Notes under the pieces: model-generated
Seen by the model: the letters and a program-made list of their open reading frames with translations, nothing else
Database searches by the model: none
What the model was told of the DNA's origin: nothing
Origin: an uncultured Oscillospiraceae bacterium
GTDB taxonomy: Bacteria > Bacillota > Clostridia > Oscillospirales > Oscillospiraceae
Direction: 5' to 3'
Length of the DNA stretch: 12,031 nt
Assembly: GCA_944385195.1 (NCBI GenBank)
Contig: CALWWH010000199.1
Location: 1-12,031, forward strand
Shown here: in pieces, positions 1 to 6,591 of the stretch
How positions within the stretch are numbered: the first letter of the stretch is position 1
Layout: the number at the start of each line of letters is the position of its first letter
Translations under genes and position numbers: made by a program

Positions 1-1626
1 CCCATGTCCGCCGAGGGCAGGTACATCGTCTATAATGGTGAGCTCTACAACACCCCGGAGCTGCGCGCCCAGCTCATCTCTCTGGGGCACCACTTTGAGA
101 CCTATTCCGACACCGAGGTTGTCCTGAAGAGCTTTTTGCAGTGGGGAGAAGACTGCTGTGATCGATTCAACGGCATTTTTGCCTTCGCCGTCTGGAATCC
201 GCAGGATCGCGAGCTTTTCTTGGCCCGGGACCCCATGGGCGTCAAGCCTCTGTTTTTCGCCCAGCGCGGAAAGGCGCTGGTCTTCGGCTCGGAGCTCAAG
301 TCCTTATTGGCCCATCCCCTGGTCGAGCCCGTCGTTGACCGGGACGGCATCTACGATCTGTTTTTCCTAGGGCCAGGCCGGGCCCCGGGCAGCGGGGTTT
401 TTGTGGGCGTACAGGAACTGCTTCCCGGACAGTGCGGCTGGTTCGACGCTCAGGGTCTCCGCCTGCGGCAGTATTTCACCCTCACTGATGGGGATTGCAG
501 CGACGACTTCGAGACCTGCGCCGAGAAGGTTCGCTGGCTTGTCACCGACGCCATCAAGCGCCAGCTGATTTCTGACGTCCCAGTGTGCACCTTCCTCTCC
601 GGAGGACTGGACTCGTCTATCATCTCTGCTGTAGCCGCAAAGGAAAAGTCACCCTTAATGACTTTTTCCGTAGACTATGAGGATAACGACTGCTATTTCA
701 CTCCTGGAAAGTTCCAGCCCAACGCAGACAACGACTATATCGCCCTGATGGTAGAACACATCGGCTCCGAACACCACCGCATAGTCCTGCGGCCCGAACA
801 ATTGGTTGAGGCCCTCTATGAGGCCACAGAGGCCAGAGATCTTCCCGGCATGGCTGACGTAGACGCCTCGATGCTGCTGCTATGCAGGGAGATGAAGCAC
901 TTTGCCACCGTGGGCCTCTCCGGCGAGTGCGCCGATGAACTCTTTGGAGGCTATCCCTGGTTCCGGGACCCAGAAGTACGGGCCGTCAACGGCTTCCCCT
1001 GGTCCCAGACCACTGACTACCGCGCAACATTCCTCCGCCCAGAGTGGCAAAGCGAGGTATCCCCACGAGAGTATGTCAATCACTGGTATCTATGGAGTCT
1101 TGCCCGCGCTGACAAGCGCCCCGGCCTCGATCCGCTGGAGTCCCGGATGCGGGAGATGGTGCTTCTAAATTATCAGTGGTTCATGCAGACGCTCCTGGAC
1201 CGCAAGGACCGGATGAGCATGTGGTCAGGCTTTGAGGTGCGCGTTCCCTTCTGTGACCGTCGCATCGCGGAGTATCTCTACCGCGTTCCATGGGCGCACA
1301 AAGACTACCATGGCCGGGAGAAGGGCCTGCTGCGCTACGCCATGCGGGACATCCTGCCCGAAGCCATTGTAAAGCGTAAGAAGAGTCCCTACCCCAAAAC
1401 CTGGCACCCTGCCTATCGCGACGCAGTCGCAGAGCGGCTGAGGGAGGAGCTTTCGGACCACAGCTCTCCCCTGCACGAGCTTTGCTGCACCAGCGCTCTG
1501 GAAGCACTGCTCACTGAAGACCGCTCTCTGCCCTGGTATGGCCAGCTAATGACCACGCCCCAGACCATCGCCTACTTCATTCAGATGGCGCACTGGCTGC
1601 GAACGTATCGGGTACAGCTACGATAA
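1..1626 (+). CDS. asnB: Asparagine synthase (glutamine-hydrolysing), 5' end missing
   Basis: This enzyme makes asparagine from aspartate, ATP and glutamine-derived ammonia in the cytosol. The visible 541 codons begin inside the N-terminal glutamine amidotransferase (Ntn) domain. The frame stays open to base 1 and the Pro-Met there matches the usual '..QPM..' of the family, so the ATG at 4 is internal. Roughly the first 70 residues, including the catalytic Cys2, lie outside the window. Counting from that Met, I see YNGELYN (10-16), YSDTEV (34-39), GIFAFA (57-62), ARDPMGVKPLF (74-84) and FGSELK (94-99) of the glutaminase half. The synthetase half has the PP-loop SGGLDSS (199-205) and GLSGECADELFGGY, both hallmark ATP-pyrophosphatase motifs. 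The length to the stop suits an AsnB of about 610 aa. No strong terminator follows; a promoter for the next gene starts within 20 bp. Confidence 0.95.
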   Translation, partial: PMSAEGRYIVYNGELYNTPELRAQLISLGHHFETYSDTEVVLKSFLQWGEDCCDRFNGIFAFAVWNPQDRELFLARDPMGVKPLFFAQRGKALVFGSELKSLLAHPLVEPVVDRDGIYDLFFLGPGRAPGSGVFVGVQELLPGQCGWFDAQGLRLRQYFTLTDGDCSDDFETCAEKVRWLVTDAIKRQLISDVPVCTFLSGGLDSSIISAVAAKEKSPLMTFSVDYEDNDCYFTPGKFQPNADNDYIALMVEHIGSEHHRIVLRPEQLVEALYEATEARDLPGMADVDASMLLLCREMKHFATVGLSGECADELFGGYPWFRDPEVRAVNGFPWSQTTDYRATFLRPEWQSEVSPREYVNHWYLWSLARADKRPGLDPLESRMREMVLLNYQWFMQTLLDRKDRMSMWSGFEVRVPFCDRRIAEYLYRVPWAHKDYHGREKGLLRYAMRDILPEAIVKRKKSPYPKTWHPAYRDAVAERLREELSDHSSPLHELCCTSALEALLTEDRSLPWYGQLMTTPQTIAYFIQMAHWLRTYRVQLR

Positions 1627-1644
1627 AATAGGTCATTTTGTCGA

Positions 1645-1673
1645 TTGCGCATCCGGAGAAAAGCTGATACAAT
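1645..1673 (+). promoter_or_regulatory. Promoter of the histidine phosphatase gene
   Basis: A -35 of TTGCGC (1645-1650) and a -10 of TACAAT (1668-1673) are separated by 17 bp. The -10 is preceded by TGA, giving an extended -10. Transcription would start near 1680, about 25 bp before the ATG at 1705. The -35 is a weak match, so the call rests mostly on the -10 and spacing. Confidence 0.5.
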
Positions 1674-1704
1674 ACCGTCGATGACTGCAACGGAGGAATA
1701 AAAA

Positions 1705-2484
1705 ATGAAACTGATCTTCGTCCGGCATGCGGAGCCTGATTACGCCCATGACTCGCTGACCGAGAAAGGCTTCCGCGAAGCCGGACTGCTGGCTGAGCGC
1801 GCAAAGAGCTGGCCTGTGGAGGCCATCTTTGTCTCACCTCTAGGCCGCGCGCAGGCAACCGCCAAACCCACCGCTGCCGCCCTGGGCATCACCCCTGTTA
1901 CTCTGCCCTGGCTGCGGGAATTTTCCGTCCTGCTGCCCCACCCGGACACCGGCGCGCCAGCGATCCCCTGGGACTTTCTGCCCACAGACTGGACCCGAGA
2001 CCCCCAACTGCTGGACTACGCCTCCTGGACCGACGCCGCCCGCTACCGCCGTTCCATGGCCCACGACGGAACGCTCAAACGTGAGATGTTTGCTCCCGGC
2101 ACACAGCTTCCCTATGGCGGCAACGCCGTTGCCGAGCAGGCCAAGATGGTAAACGAAGGCATAGACGCCATTTTAGCCCAGCACAGCTATCTTCGAGATG
2201 GGCTGCTCTACCGTTGCGATAAAACCGATGATGGGCTGCTGGTTTTCTTCGCCCATTTGGGCGTCATTGACGTGATTCTTAGCCACCTGCTGAACATCTC
2301 CGCGCCGGCGCTCTGGCAGGGCAGTTTTCTAGCTCCCTCCAGCATCACAGTCCTCGGCAGTGAGGAGCGCGAGCCGGGCGTGGCCTATTTCCGCGCACAA
2401 AGTATTGGCGACACCGCTCACCTGCTCCTGGCAGGCGAACCGGTGTCGCACATGGGTTATTTTGCTGTGCCGTTTTCAGGTTAA
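1705..2484 (+). CDS. Histidine phosphatase family protein
   Basis: This 259-aa cytosolic protein belongs to the histidine phosphatase (phosphoglycerate-mutase-like) superfamily, which removes phosphate through a phospho-histidine intermediate. The N-terminal signature is FVRHAEPDY, with R7 and the nucleophile H8. SPLGRAQATA (44-53) supplies the second phosphate-binding Arg (R48), REF at 71-73 is a candidate for the acid region, and FFAHLG places the second catalytic His at H184. The segment from about 75 to 165 is longer than in compact family members and may cap the active site. The ATG at 1705 follows a good GGAGGA ribosome site. The substrate cannot be told from sequence: small phospho-metabolites, sugar phosphates and cobalamin intermediates are all handled by relatives. 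The gene's stop codon overlaps that of the convergent lipoprotein gene. Confidence 0.85.
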   Translation: MKLIFVRHAEPDYAHDSLTEKGFREAGLLAERAKSWPVEAIFVSPLGRAQATAKPTAAALGITPVTLPWLREFSVLLPHPDTGAPAIPWDFLPTDWTRDPQLLDYASWTDAARYRRSMAHDGTLKREMFAPGTQLPYGGNAVAEQAKMVNEGIDAILAQHSYLRDGLLYRCDKTDDGLLVFFAHLGVIDVILSHLLNISAPALWQGSFLAPSSITVLGSEEREPGVAYFRAQSIGDTAHLLLAGEPVSHMGYFAVPFSG

Positions 2485-3050
2485 GGAGACACGCTCCAAT
2501 TGGATAGCTTGCAGCTAAGCACCACGGAGCCATCTTCAATGACCTCGCAGGCCACCGGCGTTCCTGCCACATCGAACAAGGTCTCTACCTGCCGCTCCTC
2601 CTGTCCGGAGCCCAGCAGATACCGCGTCAGGGTCGTTCCTTCCTCGCTGCCAGAGGCGGCAATGTAGCCGCCAGTCCAGGCAGCGTAGAGCAGCGCCGGA
2701 GTCCCGATGGGGGAAATGCTCCCGCTCAGGTCCCCGCAGTCCAGCTGCACGCTGTCAAAGAGAACCTTTGTCCCCTCTTGGCTTACCGTGGCAGTGATGC
2801 CCGCGACCTCCTCCGGTTTGACGACAGTGACCGTCGCTGTGCCGTCCTTGTGGACCACGCAATCCAGGGTACACTGGAAGACTTCTTCCTCTCCCTGGGC
2901 GGTGATGTCCGCTGTGAAAGCACACTGTTCCGCTTCCAAAAGTCCGGTACGGAAATTCAGCGCCTCCTGCATTCGATCCTCCGTCCCGCTGCAGGCGCAC
3001 AGCAGCAGGCAGAGCAGCAGCATTGGTACAGCCGTTTTCCACCGCTGCAC
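2481..3050 (-). CDS. Small secreted lipoprotein, function unknown, GTG start
   Basis: A 189-aa predicted lipoprotein, last gene of the minus-strand operon. The open frame extends further upstream, but I place the start at the GTG at 3050-3048. A perfect TAAGGAGG lies 8 nt before it, and the upstream extension would only overlap the nnr gene. The N-terminus then reads as a Lys/Arg-containing n-region, a Leu/Cys-rich core (residues 8-19) and a lipobox-like LCAC with C20 as the likely lipidated cysteine (C18 is an alternative). The mature part is rich in Thr, Val, Gly and acidic residues with an alternating pattern typical of beta structure. It loosely resembles the half-barrel fold of LolA/LppX-like lipoproteins, but this is only an impression. 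No catalytic motif is visible. Its partner and role are unknown. Confidence 0.8.
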   Translation of the reverse strand: MQRWKTAVPMLLLCLLLCACSGTEDRMQEALNFRTGLLEAEQCAFTADITAQGEEEVFQCTLDCVVHKDGTATVTVVKPEEVAGITATVSQEGTKVLFDSVQLDCGDLSGSISPIGTPALLYAAWTGGYIAASGSEEGTTLTRYLLGSGQEERQVETLFDVAGTPVACEVIEDGSVVLSCKLSNWSVSP

Positions 3051-3058
3051 ACGTTTGC

Positions 3059-3066
3059 CCTCCTTA
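3059..3066 (-). promoter_or_regulatory. Ribosome binding site containing the nnr stop codon
   Basis: The minus strand reads TAAGGAGG, a full complement to the 16S rRNA tail, and its TAA is the stop codon of the upstream nnr gene. It lies 8 nt before the GTG start at 3050 and decides that start. The arrangement suggests that translation of the lipoprotein is coupled to termination on nnr. Confidence 0.8.
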
Positions 3067-4578
3067 GGGTAAGAATTGCGGGATGCGTGCAATGAGATCC
3101 GTGGGGCACATACCATACTGGCCGATCTCCGCCGCGGCCAGGTCGCCCGCCGCTCCGTGGAGCCAGGCAGCCGCCGCCGCTGCATCCAGGGGTGCAAGGC
3201 CAAAGCCCAGCAGCGCCAGCAGGATCCCTGAGAGCACGTCGCCGCTGCCGCCAGTAGCCATGCCGGGGTTGCCAGTCGTATTTACCCGCAACACCTCCCC
3301 GTCGGTGACGATGGTGCGATAGCCCTTGCGCAGCACAACGCTCCCAGTCTGCCGGGCCAATTGTTTTGCCGCCTCAAAGCGATCCTCCGTCAAGTCCCCG
3401 CCCAGACGAGCAAATTCCCCGTCGTGGGGCGTCAAGACCACCGGACAGGCCGCCTCCCGCAGTACATCTATATGCTCGGACAAGGCGTTTATGCCATCGG
3501 CATCCACCACCAGCGGGATTTTGCTTCGGCGCAGAATCTCGTGCACCACCGCCCTCACGCCCTCGCTCCTGCCCAGGCCGGGCCCTATCAGGCAGGCGTC
3601 ACAGCTTTGCAGGCGGGGTAATAGTTCTTCCACTGCGGTCGCCTTGAGGCGGCCATTTTCGTCCTCTGGGAGTGGGAAAACCATAATTTCATCCAGTTTT
3701 GCCGCCAGGATCGGGTACACCGATGCCGGGACGCCCAGGGAAATCAGCCCCGCGCCCGTGCGAAGAGCGGATTTGGCCGCCATGGCAGCGGCTCCCGTGA
3801 GGCCCCGGCTGCCGCAAAGCAGCAGGATGCGGCCATAGTCACCCTTGTGGGTATCGACCCTGCGGGGCGGGAGCAGATCTGCAATCCAGGCTGCGTCGGG
3901 CAACTCTCCCAGCCAGTGCTCCGTGGCCAGCGCTTCGGCCGGAATACAGATGTCGGCAACCTGCAATTTTCCCACCCGGGACATCCCGGGGGGCAGCAGC
4001 AGGCCAGGCTTCGCCGCGGTAAAGGTCACAGTCAGCGCCGCCTCCACCGCATCGCCCAGCACCTCGCCCGTATCCGCCGCCACGCCGCTGGGCAAGTCAC
4101 AGGCCACCACCGGGACTTTGGACGCATTGAGCAGCTGCACTGCCGCCAAAGCATCGCCGCGCAAGGGGGCGTTTAACCCCGTACCAAACAACGCATCGAC
4201 GGCGATATCTGCGCTTTTCAGAGCTTCCTGCAAAGCCGCTGCGTCAAACCGCTCCAATCTGCCGCCCTCAGACTCCAGCGTCCGGCACATAGCGGCGCTG
4301 TCTGGGGTGAGTTTTCCCCGCTCCCCTACCAAAAAACAGCGTACCTGCCAGCCGCGCCGCCGCAGCAGATAGGCGCATCCAATCCCGTCGCCCCCGTTGT
4401 TTCCCGAACAACAGACGGCGACCGCCGTCCCGACGCTGCCTGCAAAAGCGCAGACTGCATCGGCAACGGCCGCCGCCGCATGTTCCATCAATCGTGTTCC
4501 AGGAATTCCCAGGGTGCGGATGGCATACTGATCCAGCCGACGCATCTGCGCAGCGGAAGCGATGCCTTTCACACTCAT
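3064..4578 (-). CDS. nnr: Bifunctional NAD(P)HX epimerase / ADP-dependent NAD(P)HX dehydratase
   Basis: This 504-aa fusion repairs hydrated NADH and NADPH, which form by heat, acid or glyceraldehyde-3-phosphate dehydrogenase side activity. The N-terminal YjeF_N domain (about 5-215) epimerises R- to S-NAD(P)HX. It shows GNNGGDG (59-65), the FGTGL loop (131-135) and DLPSGV from D161. The C-terminal ribokinase-like domain (about 225-502) dehydrates the S form using ADP. It shows HKGDYG (244-249), TPH (383-385) and the glycine-rich GNPGMATGGSGDVLSG (436-451) with the expected catalytic Asp at 447. Length and domain order match the usual bacterial fusion and all key motifs are intact. The ATG overlaps the stop of the upstream membrane-protein gene by 4 bp (ATGA), with a GGGGGA ribosome site in front. 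Confidence 0.96.
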   Translation of the reverse strand: MSVKGIASAAQMRRLDQYAIRTLGIPGTRLMEHAAAAVADAVCAFAGSVGTAVAVCCSGNNGGDGIGCAYLLRRRGWQVRCFLVGERGKLTPDSAAMCRTLESEGGRLERFDAAALQEALKSADIAVDALFGTGLNAPLRGDALAAVQLLNASKVPVVACDLPSGVAADTGEVLGDAVEAALTVTFTAAKPGLLLPPGMSRVGKLQVADICIPAEALATEHWLGELPDAAWIADLLPPRRVDTHKGDYGRILLLCGSRGLTGAAAMAAKSALRTGAGLISLGVPASVYPILAAKLDEIMVFPLPEDENGRLKATAVEELLPRLQSCDACLIGPGLGRSEGVRAVVHEILRRSKIPLVVDADGINALSEHIDVLREAACPVVLTPHDGEFARLGGDLTEDRFEAAKQLARQTGSVVLRKGYRTIVTDGEVLRVNTTGNPGMATGGSGDVLSGILLALLGFGLAPLDAAAAAAWLHGAAGDLAAAEIGQYGMCPTDLIARIPQFLP

Positions 4579-5087
4579 TCCCCCTTCAGACGATCCTTCA
4601 AATATTTTTTCATCGCCGTCCGCAGTTTGGCGGAGGGCTGGAAGACCAGGAAGCCGTAATCGTTCTCATAAGGCTCATAGATCAGGAACCAGCGGCCCGC
4701 AGCCCGGGAAGAGGCGGAGGCATCATACTTACGGCTGACCTGATAGCCTGTGACCTCGCTCTCATAAGCCGCCTCATAGGGGGCCATGACGCGGATTTGG
4801 CTCTCTGGGATGCTGGCGATCCGCTTGCGGTGGCGTTTGCCCGAGATGCGGTCAATGTCCAGGTCGCCGTTGGTGAAAGCGTACTCATACTCCACATACT
4901 GCGCCCGAAACAGGAACCAGATCAGGACACAGACGATGGCCAAGCACAGGGGAAATACATAAGGGATAATCAAAAAACCGAACATCGTGAACAGCAGTCC
5001 AAACAGGACCAGCAGCACACGGATCAGGACATTGAGCGGCGTCGTCCGGCGCACGATCAATTCTTCCACAAAGGTATCGTCAAACAT
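4575..5087 (-). CDS. Two-helix membrane protein, probably DUF6106 family
   Basis: A 170-aa protein with a short N-terminal cytosolic stretch, two closely spaced hydrophobic helices (about 20-42 and 44-62) and a soluble C-terminal domain of about 105 residues. The second helix is followed by an aromatic YVEYEYAF run and a basic KRHRKR patch (84-89). From memory this resembles the Clostridia family DUF6106, which has no known function; I cannot confirm that by search. The Y-E-Y-x-F-x-N-G-D-L-x-I-D pattern after the helices also recalls bacterial PH-like (bPH) membrane domains, in which such a beta strand follows a TM hairpin. It is the first gene of the operon with nnr and the lipoprotein. It starts at the ATG at 5087 behind an AGAGGAG ribosome site and overlaps nnr by 4 bp. 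Confidence 0.75.
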   Translation of the reverse strand: MFDDTFVEELIVRRTTPLNVLIRVLLVLFGLLFTMFGFLIIPYVFPLCLAIVCVLIWFLFRAQYVEYEYAFTNGDLDIDRISGKRHRKRIASIPESQIRVMAPYEAAYESEVTGYQVSRKYDASASSRAAGRWFLIYEPYENDYGFLVFQPSAKLRTAMKKYLKDRLKGE

Positions 5088-5104
5088 ATCTATCTCCTCT
5101 TGCT

Positions 5105-5120
5105 CCCCGCAGCAGCGGGG
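5105..5120 (-). other. GC-only hairpin in the operon leader
   Basis: On the minus strand CCCCGC, loop TGCT, GCGGGG form a 6-bp all-GC hairpin within the short 5' leader (start near 5128) just before the ribosome site of the DUF6106-like gene. There is no U tract, so it is not a terminator. It may stabilise the 5' end or tune ribosome access; that is inference. Confidence 0.4.
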
Positions 5121-5134
5121 TGGTATCTTGGGAT

Positions 5135-5163
5135 ATTATAGTGGATTTTGCGCCGTTAGTCAA
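5135..5163 (-). promoter_or_regulatory. Promoter of the membrane protein-nnr-lipoprotein operon
   Basis: Read on the minus strand, TTGACT (5163-5158), a 17-bp spacer and a perfect TATAAT (5140-5135) make a strong sigma-A type promoter. Transcription would start about 5128, leaving a leader of roughly 40 nt. It is divergent from the pheST promoter, with about 65 bp between the two -35 boxes. Confidence 0.8.
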
Positions 5164-5228
5164 TGCCGGTCTTCTCGCTGGCTCTTCTGTTCCACATATC
5201 CCGTACCCGTGGAGAACAAAATTAGTGC

Positions 5229-5257
5229 TTGCAAAAAGCGTGCAGCAGTGCTATAAT
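5229..5257 (+). promoter_or_regulatory. Promoter of the T-box-pheST operon
   Basis: TTGCAA (5229-5234), a 17-bp spacer and a perfect TATAAT (5252-5257) preceded by TGC (extended -10). The start would be near 5264, a few bases ahead of the T-box stem I, which is the expected geometry for a T-box operon. Confidence 0.85.
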
Positions 5258-5275
5258 ATTTGAAAATATCGCAAC

Positions 5276-5509
5276 AAGCGATGATCGGGCTGTCCCGTGG
5301 CAGTGCACTGGCAAAGAGAGGGCGGATAGGTGTGAGCCGCCTGCGGTGTGTCACTGGGGCTTTCTCCCGGGAGCTGTGGCCTGAACTAGCAGTAGGGCTG
5401 ACCGGGCGGCGCCGTTATCTGCCAAGAGTGCACGGGTCTGCCCGTGAACAGCGGGTGGTACCGCGGAGCGATGCTTCGTCCCCTATGGGGGATGGAGCAC
5501 TATTTTTTT
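5276..5509 (+). ncRNA. T-box riboswitch, tRNA-Phe responsive
   Basis: This leader senses uncharged tRNA-Phe and allows read-through into pheST when charging is low. In stem I I can pair CGGGC (5286-5290) with GCCUG (5379-5383), UCCCG (5293-5297) with CGGGA (5368-5372), CAGUG (5301-5305) with CACUG (5352-5356), and GGCGG (5321-5325) with CCGCC (5337-5341). The AGAGAG motif of T-boxes is at 5315-5320. The internal loop on the 3' side holds UUC at 5362-5364, a Phe codon, as the probable specifier. A stem III hairpin spans 5431-5446. The antiterminator pairs GGG (5453-5455) and GCGGAGC (5463-5469) with GCUUCGU plus CCC (5473-5482) around the 7-nt bulge UGGUACC (5456-5462). Its UGGU fits the ACCA end of a tRNA with discriminator A. 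Stem boundaries are by hand. Confidence 0.95.
5473..5509 (+). terminator. T-box attenuator terminator
   Basis: GCTTCGTCCCC (5473-5483) pairs with the 11 bases at 5488-5498 (two G-U pairs), loop TATG, followed by a run of seven T at 5503-5509. Its 5' arm is the same segment that forms the 3' arm of the antiterminator, so the two structures exclude each other. The run ends 26 bp before pheS. Confidence 0.92.
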
Positions 5510-5535
5510 GTCAATAATCGGAAAGGAAGTACGTT

Positions 5536-6579
5536 ATGAAAGAGCAACTTGAACGCATCCGTCAGGAAGCCCTGGAGATGCTGGATGCTGCCACAGATGC
5601 ACAGGCGCTGGAAAACCTGCGTGTAAAGTACCTGGGCAAGAAGGGCGAGCTGACCGCCGTTCTGAAGCTGATGGGCAAGCTCTCCGCCGAGGAGCGTCCC
5701 ATCATGGGCCAGCTAGCCAACACGGTCCGCGCCGACATTGAGCAAAAGCTGGCCGAGGCTAAGGCACAGGTTGAGGCCAAAGCTTTGGAGGCCAGACTGC
5801 TAGCCGAGACCGAAGACGTTACCATTCCCGGTGTCCCGGTCGTCATGGGCCACCAGCACCCCATGAACATGGTTCTGCAGGAGATTAAGGACATTTTTGT
5901 GGGCATGGGCTATCAGGTTGTCGACGGCCCCGAGGTAGAGCTTGCCAGCTACAACTTCACCCGTCTGAACATCGAGGAAGGCCACCCCTCCCGGGATCGC
6001 AGCGATACCTTCTATTTCGATGACAAGGATGAGGTTCTGCTGCGCACTCAGACCAGCCCCATGCAGATTCGCTATATGGAAACCCACACTCCGCCCCTGT
6101 GTATGCTGGCCCCGGGCCGCGTCTTCCGCAAGGATGAGGCTGATGCCACCCACAGCCCTATGTTCCATCAGATCGAGGGGCTGGTAGTCGCCGAGGACAT
6201 TACCATGGGCGACCTCAAGGGCGCGCTGATTACTATTATGCAGAAAATCTATGGTCATGATGCCCAGGTTCGTTTCCGTCCGCACCACTTCCCCTTCACC
6301 GAGCCCAGCTGCGAGATGGACATGCAATGTCACAAATGCCACGGCGAAGGTGAGGTTGATGGCCAAATCTGTTCCACCTGTCACGGCGAGGGCTGGATTG
6401 AACTGCTTGGCGCCGGCATGGTTCACCCCGAGGTGCTCAGAAACTGCGGCATTGACCCAGAAAAGTACTCCGGCTTTGCCTTCGGCATCGGCCTGGAGCG
6501 CACCGCTATGGGCCGCCTGAAGATCAATGACCTGCGGCTGATCTTCGACAACGATGTGCGGTTCCTGAACCAGTTCTAA
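5536..6579 (+). CDS. pheS: Phenylalanyl-tRNA synthetase alpha subunit
   Basis: Catalytic subunit of the cytosolic alpha2-beta2 enzyme that charges tRNA-Phe with phenylalanine; 347 aa, the usual length. Residues 1-90 form the N-terminal helical arm that contacts tRNA. The class II core follows, with RTQTSPMQIR (170-179), motif 2 around FRKDEADATHSPMFHQIEG (197-215) and motif 3 in GFAFGIGLERTAMGRL (313-328). The Ala of FAFG, at the position that sets Phe selectivity in E. coli PheS (Ala294), is conserved. A four-cysteine knuckle, C265-C268 and C279-C282, fits a metal site; each half reads CxxCHGEG and the spacing between halves is longer than in the Bacillus form I recall. The start ATG at 5536 has a GGAAAGGAAG ribosome site. 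The gene is expressed from the T-box leader and is coupled to pheT by a stop-overlapping ribosome site. Confidence 0.98.
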   Translation: MKEQLERIRQEALEMLDAATDAQALENLRVKYLGKKGELTAVLKLMGKLSAEERPIMGQLANTVRADIEQKLAEAKAQVEAKALEARLLAETEDVTIPGVPVVMGHQHPMNMVLQEIKDIFVGMGYQVVDGPEVELASYNFTRLNIEEGHPSRDRSDTFYFDDKDEVLLRTQTSPMQIRYMETHTPPLCMLAPGRVFRKDEADATHSPMFHQIEGLVVAEDITMGDLKGALITIMQKIYGHDAQVRFRPHHFPFTEPSCEMDMQCHKCHGEGEVDGQICSTCHGEGWIELLGAGMVHPEVLRNCGIDPEKYSGFAFGIGLERTAMGRLKINDLRLIFDNDVRFLNQF

Positions 6580-6584
6580 GGAGG
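6577..6584 (+). promoter_or_regulatory. pheT ribosome binding site containing the pheS stop codon
   Basis: TAAGGAGG, where TAA is the pheS stop; the ATG of pheT follows after 7 nt. This couples synthesis of the two subunits, which are needed in equal amounts. Confidence 0.8.
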
Positions 6585-6591
6585 GATAGGC

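Noticed and set aside
1621..1643. Hairpin CGATAAAAT-AGGTC-ATTTTGTCG after asnB
   Set aside because: Nine pairs but mostly A-T, overlaps the stop codon and has no T run; not convincing as a terminator.
2482..2501. TAAGGAG after the phosphatase stop, followed by TTG at 2499, as a possible further plus-strand gene
   Set aside because: The frame from that TTG stays open for only about 60 codons, antisense to the lipoprotein gene, and its product resembles no known protein.
4494..5141. A 215-codon plus-strand frame opposite the membrane-protein gene
   Set aside because: The protein is a low-complexity shadow rich in Gln, Asp and His, while the minus strand holds a gene with clear helices, promoter and operon linkage.
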